From Agrobacterium vitis (lineage in GTDB: Bacteria > Pseudomonadota > Alphaproteobacteria > Rhizobiales > Rhizobiaceae), in the NCBI RefSeq assembly GCF_014926405.1, contig NZ_JACXXJ020000003.1, positions 975,001 to 1,039,000 on the forward strand: DNA of 64,000 nt, in the 5' to 3' direction. This document shows positions 19,087 to 28,473 of this stretch, piece after piece (the first letter of the stretch is position 1; each line of letters begins with the position of its first letter). The notes beneath the pieces were generated by a model. That model was not told where the DNA came from. It did no database searches and worked only from the letters and a program-made list of their open reading frames with translations. The position numbers and the translations under genes are program-made.

Positions 19087-19154
19087 TTTTCCGGCCTCCA
19101 ATGGCGAAGTTGCCTAAAAATACGGCCAGCACTTATTTTTGGCATGATCCCGAA

Positions 19155-19186
19155 GGGTGAGATGCTAAAATTTTCCAATCTCACCC
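19155..19186. promoter_or_regulatory. Candidate operator in the divergent amidase / MalT-like regulator promoter
   Basis: A perfect inverted repeat GGGTGAGAT-N14-ATCTCACCC lies midway in the 146-bp divergent intergenic region. The same 9-mer GGGTGAGAT appears once more just after the regulator gene (21853-21861). Placement and symmetry suit a binding site for the regulator at 19233, but this is inference. Confidence 0.5.
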
Positions 19187-19232
19187 TAAAGAGTGATAGG
19201 CTCAGCGAACTCAATGATTTTCAGGGGGACCT

Positions 19233-21851
19233 GTGCAACGAACGCGCCTTTTAAACAGACGATCTGTGCCGCCCAGCGCTTCGACAGGCCTGATCGACCG
19301 TCCGCGCCTGACGCGCCTGTCGCAGCTTCTCAGCAAACACCGGCTGGCACTCGTTCATGCACCGGCTGGCTCCGGCAAGACCACGCTTCTCGCCCAATGG
19401 CATCGGAGCCTGTCGGATGCCGGGTTTTCGACCGTCTGGTATTCGGCAAGCGAAGACGACAAAGATCCGTTCAATTTCGCCGAGGGCCTGCTCCAGGCAC
19501 TTCAGCAATCGATCGCTGATAATCGCGATCATCTGCCCTCCCTTGATCGCGCCGACGCGCTGCAACGCTTGACGGCTCTGCTCACCGATCAATCCATCCG
19601 CCAGCCGCTGGCCTTGTTTATCGACGATTACCATCTGGCCGAAGGCGGCGATGGTGGCGAGGCGATCAATACGATCCTCGCCAGCCGCTTGCCGAGCCTG
19701 ACCGTCGTGCTCGCCAGCCGCAACCGGCCTGCCATACCCGTTGGCCGGTACCGGGCCAACGGCGAGATGATCGACATTGCCGTGGAAGACCTGCATTTCA
19801 GTGAGGAAGAGACCGAGGCGTTTTTCCGCACCGCCTCCAATGTCGCCTTGACGGCAGACGAAAGCCGCCAGATGCATGATCATACCGAGGGTTGGGCGGT
19901 CGGCCTGCGGCTGGCAGCCCTGGTCACAGGGCGAGCGACGGGCAATTTCGTCGCAGCTGCGCCATCTGGAAGCCATCGCGCATTTGCCGACTATTTCCTG
20001 GAGGAAGTGATTGCCGGACTGCCTGCCGAGGTTTGTGACTTCCTCGCCAAGACCTCCCTGCTGGAAACGCTGAATGCCGACCTCTGCAACGCTGTGACCG
20101 GTCGGCATGACGGGGACCGGATGCTGGCCTTCCTGGAGCAAAGCCAACTGTTTGTCGTTGAGCTTCCGGGAACGCAGCGTTGGTACAAATATCACCATCT
20201 GTTTCAGGAGTTTCTGCAAACCCGCCTTTATGGCGACGACCGGCCTGCTGTCGAAGACATTCACGCCCGCGCCGCGCAATGGTTCATCGACAATGGTTCG
20301 CCGGTCGATGCCGTCCGTCATGCCTTTCTCGCGCGCCAGTCCAAATGGGCGGCGGAGTTGATCGAAACCTACTGTCTGTACGACTATCTCAGCCATGGCC
20401 GTTTTGACACCTATTCCCGCTGGATGCAGCAACTGCCCCGAGAGGCCTGCGAGGAAAGGCCGCTGCTGCTTTTCCTGCACGTGTGGCGATCCATCAACAT
20501 GCGCCGCTTCTTGCAAGCCGAGCAAACCCTTCAGACGATAGAAGCGGCAGCCAGCGACCCCAACAGCCCTGTATCCGTCATCGCGACACGAACCGGCCTT
20601 GATCTCAGCGGACGGCTTCATCTCATGCGGGCGCTTATCGGTGCCTATGGCGGTGATTTCACAGTCGGAAGCTTTCACCTCTCCCAACTGGCCGGAAAAG
20701 AGCTTGACCGGCTGGCTTTTGGACAAGTCGACCTCGACTCCATTCACAGCTATGTCGCCTTCAATCTGGGCAAGCTGGATCTGGCAGAGCGGCTGACATG
20801 GCGGGCAAACGGCGTCTATGACGACATGGCCTGCCATTGGGGCGGGATTCATTCCCGCTGCATTGCCGCCATGTCCTACCTCGCCCGTGCGCTGTTTCAG
20901 GAAGCCCGGCATGTGATTGTCGAAGCCCTGGCGATTGCCGAGCAGAATTTCGGGGAACACTCCTACATGGTCGCCCTGCCCTCGGCGCTTTTGGGACTGA
21001 TTGCCTATGACGACAATGATCTTGAAAAGGCCGAGCGCCTGTGGCGACGGGCGATCCCGGCTGAAAAGGCAACGGATGTTTCCGGGCTGTGCGAACGGAT
21101 CCTCATTGCCACAACCGGTCTCGTGCGGCTTCTCGATATAATTGGCCGGGTCGAGGAGGCAACGGCACTTCTCGTTCGTGCCAGCAGGAGAGCCTATGAG
21201 GCGGAAGATTTTCGCCTCGAATTCCAGCTCGGTATAGAGCGGGCCGACCGGGCCTTTCGTCTCAACAGCCCCGCAGAGGGCCGCCGCGAATGGGAACGGC
21301 TGTCGCTGCAATTGCCCGAGGCGCGCAACAGGTTTCCCTCTTCCGCCTGGCAGATATGGGACCCATTTCGCATTGTCGAGGCCAGAATCCTGCGCAATGC
21401 AGGGCAGATCGATGCGGCAGCGGAAAAGCTGCGGGTGCTTGCCGCAGGGGCGCGGCAGGAAGGCCGTATTCTGATGGCGCGACAGGCAGAAGCGCTCGCC
21501 ACTGTCATCGCGCCCGCCCATGAGACCGAGGGGACGCAGCCTGCGGATCTTGAGGATGACATCATGGCGACGCGGCGCATCTTGCGCGATTTCGTTTCAC
21601 CCGTTGCCGCGTCTCCGAACCCCGGCGGAGGGCAAAGGCAGGAGGCCCGGCTCAGTCTGCGTGGCTCCCTCACCGAGTTGACGCAGCGGGAAGACGACGT
21701 GCTGCAATTGATGCGGTGGGGGCTTTCCAACAGCGAAATCGCCACCAGGCTCGATATCAATTTGAATACCGTGAAATCGCATGCCAAGAACATTTTTGCT
21801 AAGCTCGGCGTGAAAAGCCGAACCCAAGCCGTTCTGAAGACCCTCGAATAG
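19233..21851 (+). CDS. MalT-like LuxR-family ATP-dependent transcriptional regulator
   Basis: 872 residues, typical LAL/MalT length. An N-terminal NTPase has the P-loop APAGSGKT at residues 43-50 and a Walker B-like LALFIDDYH. A middle region of TPR-like helical repeats follows. The C-terminal LuxR helix-turn-helix (LTQREDDVLQLMRWGLSN, then NLNTVKSHAKNIFAKLGVKSRTQA) covers the last 65 residues. The start is GTG with GGGGG upstream. Proteins of this class are activated by an inducer plus ATP and bind promoter repeats. It is divergent from the amidase/peptide-importer operon and is its likely activator. Confidence 0.92.
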   Translation: MQRTRLLNRRSVPPSASTGLIDRPRLTRLSQLLSKHRLALVHAPAGSGKTTLLAQWHRSLSDAGFSTVWYSASEDDKDPFNFAEGLLQALQQSIADNRDHLPSLDRADALQRLTALLTDQSIRQPLALFIDDYHLAEGGDGGEAINTILASRLPSLTVVLASRNRPAIPVGRYRANGEMIDIAVEDLHFSEEETEAFFRTASNVALTADESRQMHDHTEGWAVGLRLAALVTGRATGNFVAAAPSGSHRAFADYFLEEVIAGLPAEVCDFLAKTSLLETLNADLCNAVTGRHDGDRMLAFLEQSQLFVVELPGTQRWYKYHHLFQEFLQTRLYGDDRPAVEDIHARAAQWFIDNGSPVDAVRHAFLARQSKWAAELIETYCLYDYLSHGRFDTYSRWMQQLPREACEERPLLLFLHVWRSINMRRFLQAEQTLQTIEAAASDPNSPVSVIATRTGLDLSGRLHLMRALIGAYGGDFTVGSFHLSQLAGKELDRLAFGQVDLDSIHSYVAFNLGKLDLAERLTWRANGVYDDMACHWGGIHSRCIAAMSYLARALFQEARHVIVEALAIAEQNFGEHSYMVALPSALLGLIAYDDNDLEKAERLWRRAIPAEKATDVSGLCERILIATTGLVRLLDIIGRVEEATALLVRASRRAYEAEDFRLEFQLGIERADRAFRLNSPAEGRREWERLSLQLPEARNRFPSSAWQIWDPFRIVEARILRNAGQIDAAAEKLRVLAAGARQEGRILMARQAEALATVIAPAHETEGTQPADLEDDIMATRRILRDFVSPVAASPNPGGGQRQEARLSLRGSLTELTQREDDVLQLMRWGLSNSEIATRLDINLNTVKSHAKNIFAKLGVKSRTQAVLKTLE

Positions 21852-22011
21852 TGGGTGAGATTGCCGCGAAGTGTCCTTTAGAAGCTTTGCTCGCGACGGC
21901 TGTGTCGCGCATAAACAATGGCTCAAAAGCCAAAACGCTCCAGTTTCCAGGTCAGCAACTGGCATAGAAAATGCTTTTCATCAAGTTACTCACGGCCAAA
22001 GGAGTACGAGC

Positions 22012-23025
22012 ATGTCGGAGCAGGCCTATGCAAATCTCGATATCCGCATGATGCGCACCCTGCGCTTGCTGCTGACGGAATGCAGCGTATCGCGCACAGC
22101 CGATCTGCTGGGTCAGGCGCAACCGACCGTCAGCCTGACCCTGAAGCGGCTGCGCGATATTTTTCAGGACCCGCTGTTGGTGCGTTCCGGCAGTGCGCTG
22201 GTGCCGACCGAGCGCGGGATGGCACTGCGCTCAGCCATGAATGACATTCTCGGTCGGATCGATACCCACTTGATTTCTCCGACTGCGTTCGATCCCGCCG
22301 TATCCGTTCGTCATTTTCGCGTGGTTGCCAGCAATTGTCTCGGCACCGTCTTCATGCCGCAATTGATCGGCGCGATCACCGACATGGCCCCCGGCATTTC
22401 CATCGACGCCTCCCCGATGCCATCGCAAGACGATCTTCTGTCGGGATTGTCGGAGGGCCGGATCGATGCAGTGATCGGCAATTGGCCCCACCCGCCGGAG
22501 CACCTGCGCATCGCACCGATGCTGAAGACCGATATCGTCTGCATGGTCAGATCCACGCATCGTTTTGCCCGACGTGACCGGGATCGCATCCGGCTTGATG
22601 AATATCTCGAAGAAAGCCATCTGTCGCCGACATCAGAACGAGATGCGCAATTCAGCCCCATCGACGGACGATTGCTCGATCTCGGCGTCAAGCGGCATAT
22701 CCGCGCCACGGTGCCCGAATATTCCATCGCGCCTTACGTGCTGGCCCGCTCAGACCTCGTCTTCACCACCGGACGGCATTTTGCCGAGCAGGTGGCGCAA
22801 ACCTTCCCCTTTGCGGTGCTGGACGCTCCGGTGGAATTGGGGCAGATGCATTTCTATACGCTCTGGCACGACCGCAAACATCATGCCCCCGACCAGGCAT
22901 GGCTGCGCCGGATGATCAAGAATGCCTGTGCAGAGATACAAGCGCTCGACCGCGTCAGCCCCTTGCCTCTCCCGCCGGTGCGCCACATGCACTCCAGTCG
23001 GCAGCCCAGCTGGCAACCAGGCTGA
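22012..23025 (+). CDS. LysR-family transcriptional regulator
   Basis: 337 residues from the ATG at 22012 with an excellent ribosome site (AAAGGAG). The helix-turn-helix is in residues 15-60 (LLLTECSVSRTADLLGQAQPTVSLTLKRLRD). A NodD/LysR-type effector domain follows (RHFRVVASNCLGTVFMPQLIGAITDMAPG). It lies upstream of and co-directional with the PotD-type binding protein (112-nt gap). This is unusual for LysR proteins, which are more often divergent from their target, but the operon downstream is still the obvious candidate target. It could also be autoregulated with it. Confidence 0.9.
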   Translation: MSEQAYANLDIRMMRTLRLLLTECSVSRTADLLGQAQPTVSLTLKRLRDIFQDPLLVRSGSALVPTERGMALRSAMNDILGRIDTHLISPTAFDPAVSVRHFRVVASNCLGTVFMPQLIGAITDMAPGISIDASPMPSQDDLLSGLSEGRIDAVIGNWPHPPEHLRIAPMLKTDIVCMVRSTHRFARRDRDRIRLDEYLEESHLSPTSERDAQFSPIDGRLLDLGVKRHIRATVPEYSIAPYVLARSDLVFTTGRHFAEQVAQTFPFAVLDAPVELGQMHFYTLWHDRKHHAPDQAWLRRMIKNACAEIQALDRVSPLPLPPVRHMHSSRQPSWQPG

Positions 23026-23137
23026 CGCCAGCCCCATCGCATCCAAACGCAATAGACACTATTGCCTTTGCCTTATGGCCGTTTGGATCGAAAGTCCGCA
23101 CACTATCCTCATCGCAACAAGAACCGGATGGGGCTCC

Positions 23138-24220
23138 ATGAAACGGACAGGTATCACACGGCGTGACGTGCTGGCGGGAATGGCGGCGGGTGCTGCCGCA
23201 GGGGTGGTTTCAAACGCGGGCATCGCACGCGCTGCGGTCTCCGACATGGTCTGGGCCACCTGGGACTCCAACGGCCATCCCGAATATGTCGCCGCCTTCG
23301 AAAAGGAAACCGGCGTCAAGGTCAAGCTCTCCTATCTCTCCAGCGAGGACGCACAGTTTGCCGCTCTGAAAACCGGGGCCGCTGCCGATTGGGATATGAT
23401 CAACCCGTCGCTGAACGGCAGTTGGCGCTATATCAAGGCCGGTCTGCTGAAGGAGCTGGACCTGTCAAAAATTCCCAATGCCAGCCTGATGTATGATGTG
23501 TTCAAATCCACGCCGAAGGTGATGGACGATGCCGGCAAGACGTTTGCCATTCCCTATCTCTGGGGCCTGAACCCGATTGTCTACCGCAAGGACAAGTTCG
23601 ACAAGGAGCCGGACTATACCACGCTCTTCGATGCGAAATATTCCGGCCAACTCGCCATGCGTGATTACGCCCTGGAATCCATCGCCATCGCCGGGCTTGT
23701 TGCCGGTGTGCCGCGCGACAAAGTGTTCGTCATGGAGGCCAAGGAACTGGCAGAAGCGAAGAAACTGCTGATTACCCAGAAGCCGCTGTTGCGCACCTAT
23801 TGGCAGACCATCGGCGACCTGACCAATCTCTTCGCCACCGGTGAAGTCTCCTGCGCCTTCTCCTGGCGCGTACCCTATGACGAGCTGCAGGCCAAACTGC
23901 CGATGGGCATGGCCAAGCCGAAGGCTGGCGTGATGGGCTGGTGCGACTGCTTCGGCATGCCTGCCAATCTTTCGCCGGAAAAAACCGAGATCGGCTATAA
24001 ATTCATCAATTATCTGCTTGGACCGAGCTATTCCACCGATGTGGCCCGGATCGGTCATTACGCCACCACCTCCTCTGTCATCAGAGACAAGCTTTCGCAT
24101 GAGGAACAGGCAACGATCTTCGTAGACGATATGGACGTGATGAAATCCTTCATGTGGCCGGTGGCGCCGCCCAATTATTCCGACTGGCTGAAAATCTGGA
24201 ACGAAGTCAAGGCGAGTTGA
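23138..24220 (+). CDS. ABC transporter substrate-binding protein (spermidine/putrescine PotD family)
   Basis: 360 residues with a twin-arginine signal (TRRDVLAGMAAGAAAGVVS), cleaved near residue 30. The mature part matches the PotD/PotF fold: TWDSNGHPEYVAAFEKETGVKVKLSYLSS, WDMINPSLN, and AIPYLWGLNPIVYRKDKF. It would bind a small cationic nitrogen compound in the periplasm. It begins the coupled operon that continues to 31980 and is followed after 3 nt by the ATPase gene. The enzymes downstream suggest a cargo other than plain polyamine. Confidence 0.88.
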   Translation: MKRTGITRRDVLAGMAAGAAAGVVSNAGIARAAVSDMVWATWDSNGHPEYVAAFEKETGVKVKLSYLSSEDAQFAALKTGAAADWDMINPSLNGSWRYIKAGLLKELDLSKIPNASLMYDVFKSTPKVMDDAGKTFAIPYLWGLNPIVYRKDKFDKEPDYTTLFDAKYSGQLAMRDYALESIAIAGLVAGVPRDKVFVMEAKELAEAKKLLITQKPLLRTYWQTIGDLTNLFATGEVSCAFSWRVPYDELQAKLPMGMAKPKAGVMGWCDCFGMPANLSPEKTEIGYKFINYLLGPSYSTDVARIGHYATTSSVIRDKLSHEEQATIFVDDMDVMKSFMWPVAPPNYSDWLKIWNEVKAS

Positions 24221-24223
24221 GGC

Positions 24224-25330
24224 ATGACGCAGGCATGGGATACGACAGCACCGGACCAGAACGCGGGAACCGGTTTGCCGATGCTCTTGTCCGCAAGAGG
24301 CCTCGTTAAGTCCTATGGGCGCAACCGTGCGGTCGATGGCGTGGATCTGGACATTCCAGAACGCGCCTTCACCACCTTTCTCGGCCCCTCCGGCTGCGGC
24401 AAAACGACGATCCTGCGGATGATCGGCGGGTTTGAAACTCCCGATGCCGGCTCACTGGTGCTCGACGGGCGCTCGCTCACCGGCGTGCCCCCCGAGCGAC
24501 GACCGGTGAACACGGTCTTCCAGAATTACGCCCTGTTTCCGCATCTGACCGTGTTCGAGAATGTCGCTTTTTCGCTCACCCTGCGCCGTGGTGCGCAGGA
24601 CCCGGCACCGCGTGTGAAGCGGGCGTTGGACGCCGTTCACATGGGCGAATTCACCAGCCGCTATCCGCATCAGCTATCCGGTGGCCAGCAGCAGCGGGTG
24701 GCGGTGGCCCGCGCCATCATTGCCGAGCCGCATCTGCTGCTGCTCGATGAGCCGCTTTCGGCACTGGATCGCAAGATGCGCGGGCATCTGCAGATCGAGC
24801 TGAAAGACCTGCAACGCCGCCTCGGCATTGCTTTCGTCTATGTCACCCATGACCAGGAAGAAGCCTTTGCGCTGTCGGATATCGTCGTGGTGATGAACAA
24901 GGGCCGCATCGCCCAGAAAGCCGATCCGGTGACGCTTTATGCGCGACCCGCCGACACGTTCGTGGCAGATTTCATCGGGTCAGCCAGCCTGGTGGAGGGC
25001 GAGATCCTGGCGCTTGGCACAGAGACGGCAACCATCGGGACGCCGCTTGGAACCATCACCGCTCCCGCCATCCATGGTCTTGCGAAAGGCGAACGCGCCG
25101 CCCTGGTGATACGGCCTGAGCATTTACGGCTTGGCAACGCGGACGGTCACGGCCTTGTTCTTTCCGCCCAGGTTCGGCATGTCGTCTTCAAGGGCGACCG
25201 CTACCTGATCGAAGCGGATATTTCAGGCGTGACGGTACGGCTGATGGCAGACCGGCCAGCGGAACCAGGATCAACGATCGCGATGACGCTCGATCCCGCT
25301 TCATGCTTCATCACGAGGCTTGCATCATGA
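24224..25330 (+). CDS. ABC transporter ATP-binding protein (PotA family)
   Basis: 368 residues. Walker A GPSGCGKT is at 54-61, Q-loop VFQNYALFPHLTV, signature LSGGQ at 150-154, then Walker B LLLLDEPLSALD. The C-terminal TOBE domain (RPEHLRLG region onward) is present, as in PotA-type ATPases. Its stop overlaps the next start (ATGA). It energises import through the permeases at 25327 and 26202. Confidence 0.92.
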   Translation: MTQAWDTTAPDQNAGTGLPMLLSARGLVKSYGRNRAVDGVDLDIPERAFTTFLGPSGCGKTTILRMIGGFETPDAGSLVLDGRSLTGVPPERRPVNTVFQNYALFPHLTVFENVAFSLTLRRGAQDPAPRVKRALDAVHMGEFTSRYPHQLSGGQQQRVAVARAIIAEPHLLLLDEPLSALDRKMRGHLQIELKDLQRRLGIAFVYVTHDQEEAFALSDIVVVMNKGRIAQKADPVTLYARPADTFVADFIGSASLVEGEILALGTETATIGTPLGTITAPAIHGLAKGERAALVIRPEHLRLGNADGHGLVLSAQVRHVVFKGDRYLIEADISGVTVRLMADRPAEPGSTIAMTLDPASCFITRLAS

Positions 25331-26205
25331 CGCTCGCTCTCAGCCGTGCGCATCTGGCGCTTCCCGTCTCACTGCTGCTGGTCCTGGGCTGTCTCTTGCC
25401 CCTGATGCTGCTGGTAGCCTTCAGTCTGTTCACGGTGGATCTGGATGCTTTCGTCATGGTGCCGGACCTCTCCCTGCACAGCTGGGGGCAGATGATGTCC
25501 AATCCGGTCTTTGCCCTGTTGATCGGCAAGGCGGTTCTATCCGGACTGGTCACCGCCCTTCTGGCGGCGGTGCTCGGTTATCCCATTGCGCTTGCCATTT
25601 CCCGGCTGCCTATCGCCTGGAAGGGCATCGCCCAGATCGTATTGTTGACGCCGCTTTATACCGGCGAAATCGTCCGCATCTATGCCTGGCGGGTGGTTCT
25701 GGGCTCGGAAGGGCTGGTCAATGCGGTGCTGAAATGGCTTGGGCTGGTCGATCAGCCCGTCAAATTCCTGTTGTTTTCTCCCTTCACCACTCATCTCGTC
25801 CTTCTCTATAACTGCCTGCCCTTTATGGTGTTACCGATCTGGATTTCGGCGGAATTGATCGATCGACGGTTGATCGAAGCGGCCCGCGACCTCGGCGCCC
25901 GCCCGTTCGATGCCTTCACCCGAGTAATCTTTCCGCTGACGGTGCCGGGCCTTGCTGTCGGCCTGCTGGCAGTCTTCGCGCTCGCCGCCGGTGACATGCT
26001 GACACCAAGCATGCTGGGCGGCACCTCCGGCGCAACCCCGATGGCGATGATCGACAACCTGTTCGGCACCGCCTTCGACTGGCCGCTTGCCTCTGCCTTG
26101 GCGTTGAGCCTGCTGATCGCGCTGTTTGCAACGGCAAGCGCTATGGCCTGGCTGCTGCTGCGGCTGAAAGGCGCGCGGGCCGTCCTGCAGGGGGGCTTGA
26201 AATGA
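25327..26205 (+). CDS. ABC transporter permease (PotB family)
   Basis: 292 residues from the ATG at 25327, chosen because it overlaps the preceding stop (ATGA), like the other junctions in this operon. About six membrane segments. The EAA loop (RLIEAARDLGARPFDAFTRVIFPLTVPG) contacts the ATPase. Family features include LYTGEIVRIYAWRVVLG. Heterodimer partner of the PotC-like protein downstream. Confidence 0.9.
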   Translation: MTLALSRAHLALPVSLLLVLGCLLPLMLLVAFSLFTVDLDAFVMVPDLSLHSWGQMMSNPVFALLIGKAVLSGLVTALLAAVLGYPIALAISRLPIAWKGIAQIVLLTPLYTGEIVRIYAWRVVLGSEGLVNAVLKWLGLVDQPVKFLLFSPFTTHLVLLYNCLPFMVLPIWISAELIDRRLIEAARDLGARPFDAFTRVIFPLTVPGLAVGLLAVFALAAGDMLTPSMLGGTSGATPMAMIDNLFGTAFDWPLASALALSLLIALFATASAMAWLLLRLKGARAVLQGGLK

Positions 26206-26999
26206 ACCGGCGGATCACCCTGACTCTTGGCCTCGCTGTCGGCTTCTTCTATCTGCCGATCATCGTATTGGCGCTGTTTTCCTTCAATGCCTCCAGCCTG
26301 ATGGCCTTTCCCTTAAGCGGCTTCACGCTGTCCTGGTACAAAGACCTGTTCAGCAATGCGACCTTTATCAACGGCTTCCTGACCAGTTTCCTGATCTCCC
26401 AGCCGGTCGGCATCCTGGCGGCCTTGATCGGTCTGTGCGCGGCCCTGGCACTTGCCTCGCCCAGGCTGCACCTTCGCCCGGTCTTCATCTTTCTGATCAT
26501 CCTGCCGTTTCTGGTGCCGAAAACGGTGCTGTCAATTGCCCAGGCCATGCTGATGAACTGGGTGGGACTGGGACGCGGGGCCGTTGCTCTCATCGCTGCG
26601 CAAACCTTGATCGCCATCCCGTTTGCCACCACCATCATCGCCGCCACCGTCATCCGCCTCGACAAACGGCTGGAAGATGCCGCCCGCGATCTGGGGGCCA
26701 CCCCTTGGCAAAGCTTTCGCCGTATCGTTCTGCCGCAGTTGAAGGGTGCCATCGGCGCTGCCTATTCCATTGGCGTTATTCTATCGCTGGCCGATCTGAC
26801 CATCTCGATGTTTCTCGCCGGTCGCACCCAGCCGCTGTCGCTGATTATCGCCTCGCAATTCCGGCGCGAGCTGAAGCCCGACCTCAACGCCATGCAGGTC
26901 GTGGTGCTTTTGCTGACAGCCTTGATCGTCATTGTCAGCGAGCTTTATCGCCGCAACCGGCACAAACACAGTATTTCAGGACCCTCAGACCATGCTTGA
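26202..26999 (+). CDS. ABC transporter permease (PotC family)
   Basis: 265 residues with about six membrane helices. It begins LTLGLAVGFFYLPIIVLALFSFNAS, a standard PotC start, and carries the EAA loop RLEDAARDLGATPWQSFRRIVLPQL. It overlaps the PotB-like gene by 4 nt, and its last 8 nt overlap the flavoprotein gene. The enzyme genes downstream are therefore translated as part of the same message as the transporter. Confidence 0.9.
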   Translation: MNRRITLTLGLAVGFFYLPIIVLALFSFNASSLMAFPLSGFTLSWYKDLFSNATFINGFLTSFLISQPVGILAALIGLCAALALASPRLHLRPVFIFLIILPFLVPKTVLSIAQAMLMNWVGLGRGAVALIAAQTLIAIPFATTIIAATVIRLDKRLEDAARDLGATPWQSFRRIVLPQLKGAIGAAYSIGVILSLADLTISMFLAGRTQPLSLIIASQFRRELKPDLNAMQVVVLLLTALIVIVSELYRRNRHKHSISGPSDHA

Positions 27000-28473
27000 T
27001 CCTCTCCCCGATGCCGTGGCCGCACTTGCTCGTTTAAAGGACGCCGCAAGAGCCGATCTTGCCACCCTCGCCTATCCGGCGGCTCCCTGGCTTGCGCCAC
27101 TGCCCGTCTCTGCCCCATCCGTCTGCGATGTCGCCATCGTTGGCGGGGGACAGTCGGCGATCACCATAGCGGCGGCGCTGAAATGGGATGGGGTCCAGCA
27201 GATCCGCCTGTTCGACAGCGCCCCGGCTGGCTCGGAAGGACCATGGACCACCTTTGCCCGAATGGAAGAATTGCGCACCCCCAAAACGGCGGTGGGCAAC
27301 GAATTCAACGTCGCCAATCTCTCGGTGCGTCGCTGGTTCGAAACCCGCTATGGCATTGAGGCCTGGCAGACGCTGGGCCGCATCCCCCGCACCGACTGGA
27401 AGGCCTATCTGGACTGGTATGCCGAGGTTTTCGACATTGCCATTACCAATGAGACCAGCGTGACGGACGTCTCGCCCGAAGGCGACCTGATGGCCGTCAC
27501 CACTCTGCGGCAGGGCCATGTCGAGCGCCATCTGGCGCGGGCGGTGGTTCTGGCCACCGGATTTGACGGCGCAGGCGCCTGGCGGGTACCGCGCTTCATT
27601 TCCGACGCTTTGCCATCGCAGCGCTATGACCATACCAATGGACCGGTGGACTTTAAGCGTTTGAAGGGCAAGAGGATCGGCATTCTCGGCCACGGCGCCT
27701 CGGCCTTCGACAATGCCGTCACCGCGCTGAACAGCGGTGCTGCCTCGGTCGATCTCTGCTTTCGCCGGACACGTCTGCCGCGCACCAATCCGCACCGCGC
27801 ACTGGAAGCACCGCCGCTTCTCAGCGGTTTCGGGGCGCTGTCCGACCATACCCGCTGGCAAATAGCGCGGTTTTTCCGCAGCACCGACCAGCCGCCACCG
27901 GTGCGCGCCTTTGAGACAGCAATGGCCCTGCCAGGCTTTACCCTGCGCCCCGCAACGCCTTGGCTGGAAGTGTATGAAAAGGACGGCGCAGTCTCGGTGA
28001 AAACGCCCGATGGCGTGCTGGTCTTCGATCATCTGTTGCTGGCAACAGGCATGGATGTCGATCTCTCAGCGCGCCCGGAATTGAAAACCCTGGCCCCGAG
28101 GATCGCGGTTTGGGGTGAGCATTTCACGCCTTCAGCCGGAGAAGAAGACGCCCGGCTGTCGCAATTGCCCTATCTCGACCCCTATTATGCGTTCCTGCCG
28201 AAGGTGCCGGAAGACGGCTGGGTCAGCCGGGTTTTTGCCTTCAACAGCGCGAGTTTCGTCAGCCACGGCCCGCATTCCACCTCGATCAGCGGCCATCGCT
28301 ATGCCCTGCCAAGGGTGGTGCGCGGCATCGAGCGCCGGCTGCTGCTGGATCAGGAAAACGCAATCCTGCCGGGGCTGGAGGCCTATTGCTCGCAGGACCT
28401 GCCGGTCAGCGATGATTTCGAAGCTGATATTGCTGCCCGAAATGCAGCACGGATGATGGAAAAAGCATCATGA
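26992..28473 (+). CDS. FAD/NAD(P)-dependent flavoprotein (monooxygenase-like)
   Basis: 493 residues from the ATG at 26992, overlapping the permease stop by 8 nt. Two dinucleotide folds are visible: VAIVGGGQSA at 47-56 for FAD and ILGHGASA at 231-238 for NAD(P)H, with an ATG motif (188-190) between. This is the layout of class-B flavin monooxygenases and ornithine/lysine N-hydroxylases. The exact FxGxxxHxxxW fingerprint was not seen, so Baeyer-Villiger or N-oxygenase activity is not proven. No signal peptide; cytoplasmic. In context it probably oxygenates or oxidises the imported compound at an early step. A member of the same broad fold with reductase activity is the alternative. Confidence 0.8.
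   Translation: MLDPLPDAVAALARLKDAARADLATLAYPAAPWLAPLPVSAPSVCDVAIVGGGQSAITIAAALKWDGVQQIRLFDSAPAGSEGPWTTFARMEELRTPKTAVGNEFNVANLSVRRWFETRYGIEAWQTLGRIPRTDWKAYLDWYAEVFDIAITNETSVTDVSPEGDLMAVTTLRQGHVERHLARAVVLATGFDGAGAWRVPRFISDALPSQRYDHTNGPVDFKRLKGKRIGILGHGASAFDNAVTALNSGAASVDLCFRRTRLPRTNPHRALEAPPLLSGFGALSDHTRWQIARFFRSTDQPPPVRAFETAMALPGFTLRPATPWLEVYEKDGAVSVKTPDGVLVFDHLLLATGMDVDLSARPELKTLAPRIAVWGEHFTPSAGEEDARLSQLPYLDPYYAFLPKVPEDGWVSRVFAFNSASFVSHGPHSTSISGHRYALPRVVRGIERRLLLDQENAILPGLEAYCSQDLPVSDDFEADIAARNAARMMEKAS

Noticed and set aside
19251..21521. Long antisense open frame (about 756 codons) opposite the MalT-like regulator gene
   Set aside because: No recognisable domain, no ribosome site and composition typical of the reverse frame of a GC-rich gene; the plus-strand protein has a clear P-loop and LuxR domain.
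26932..26991. Upstream start for the flavoprotein within the permease gene
   Set aside because: It would require a 68-nt overlap, and the added residues have no family similarity; the ATG at 26992 fits the operon's small-overlap pattern.
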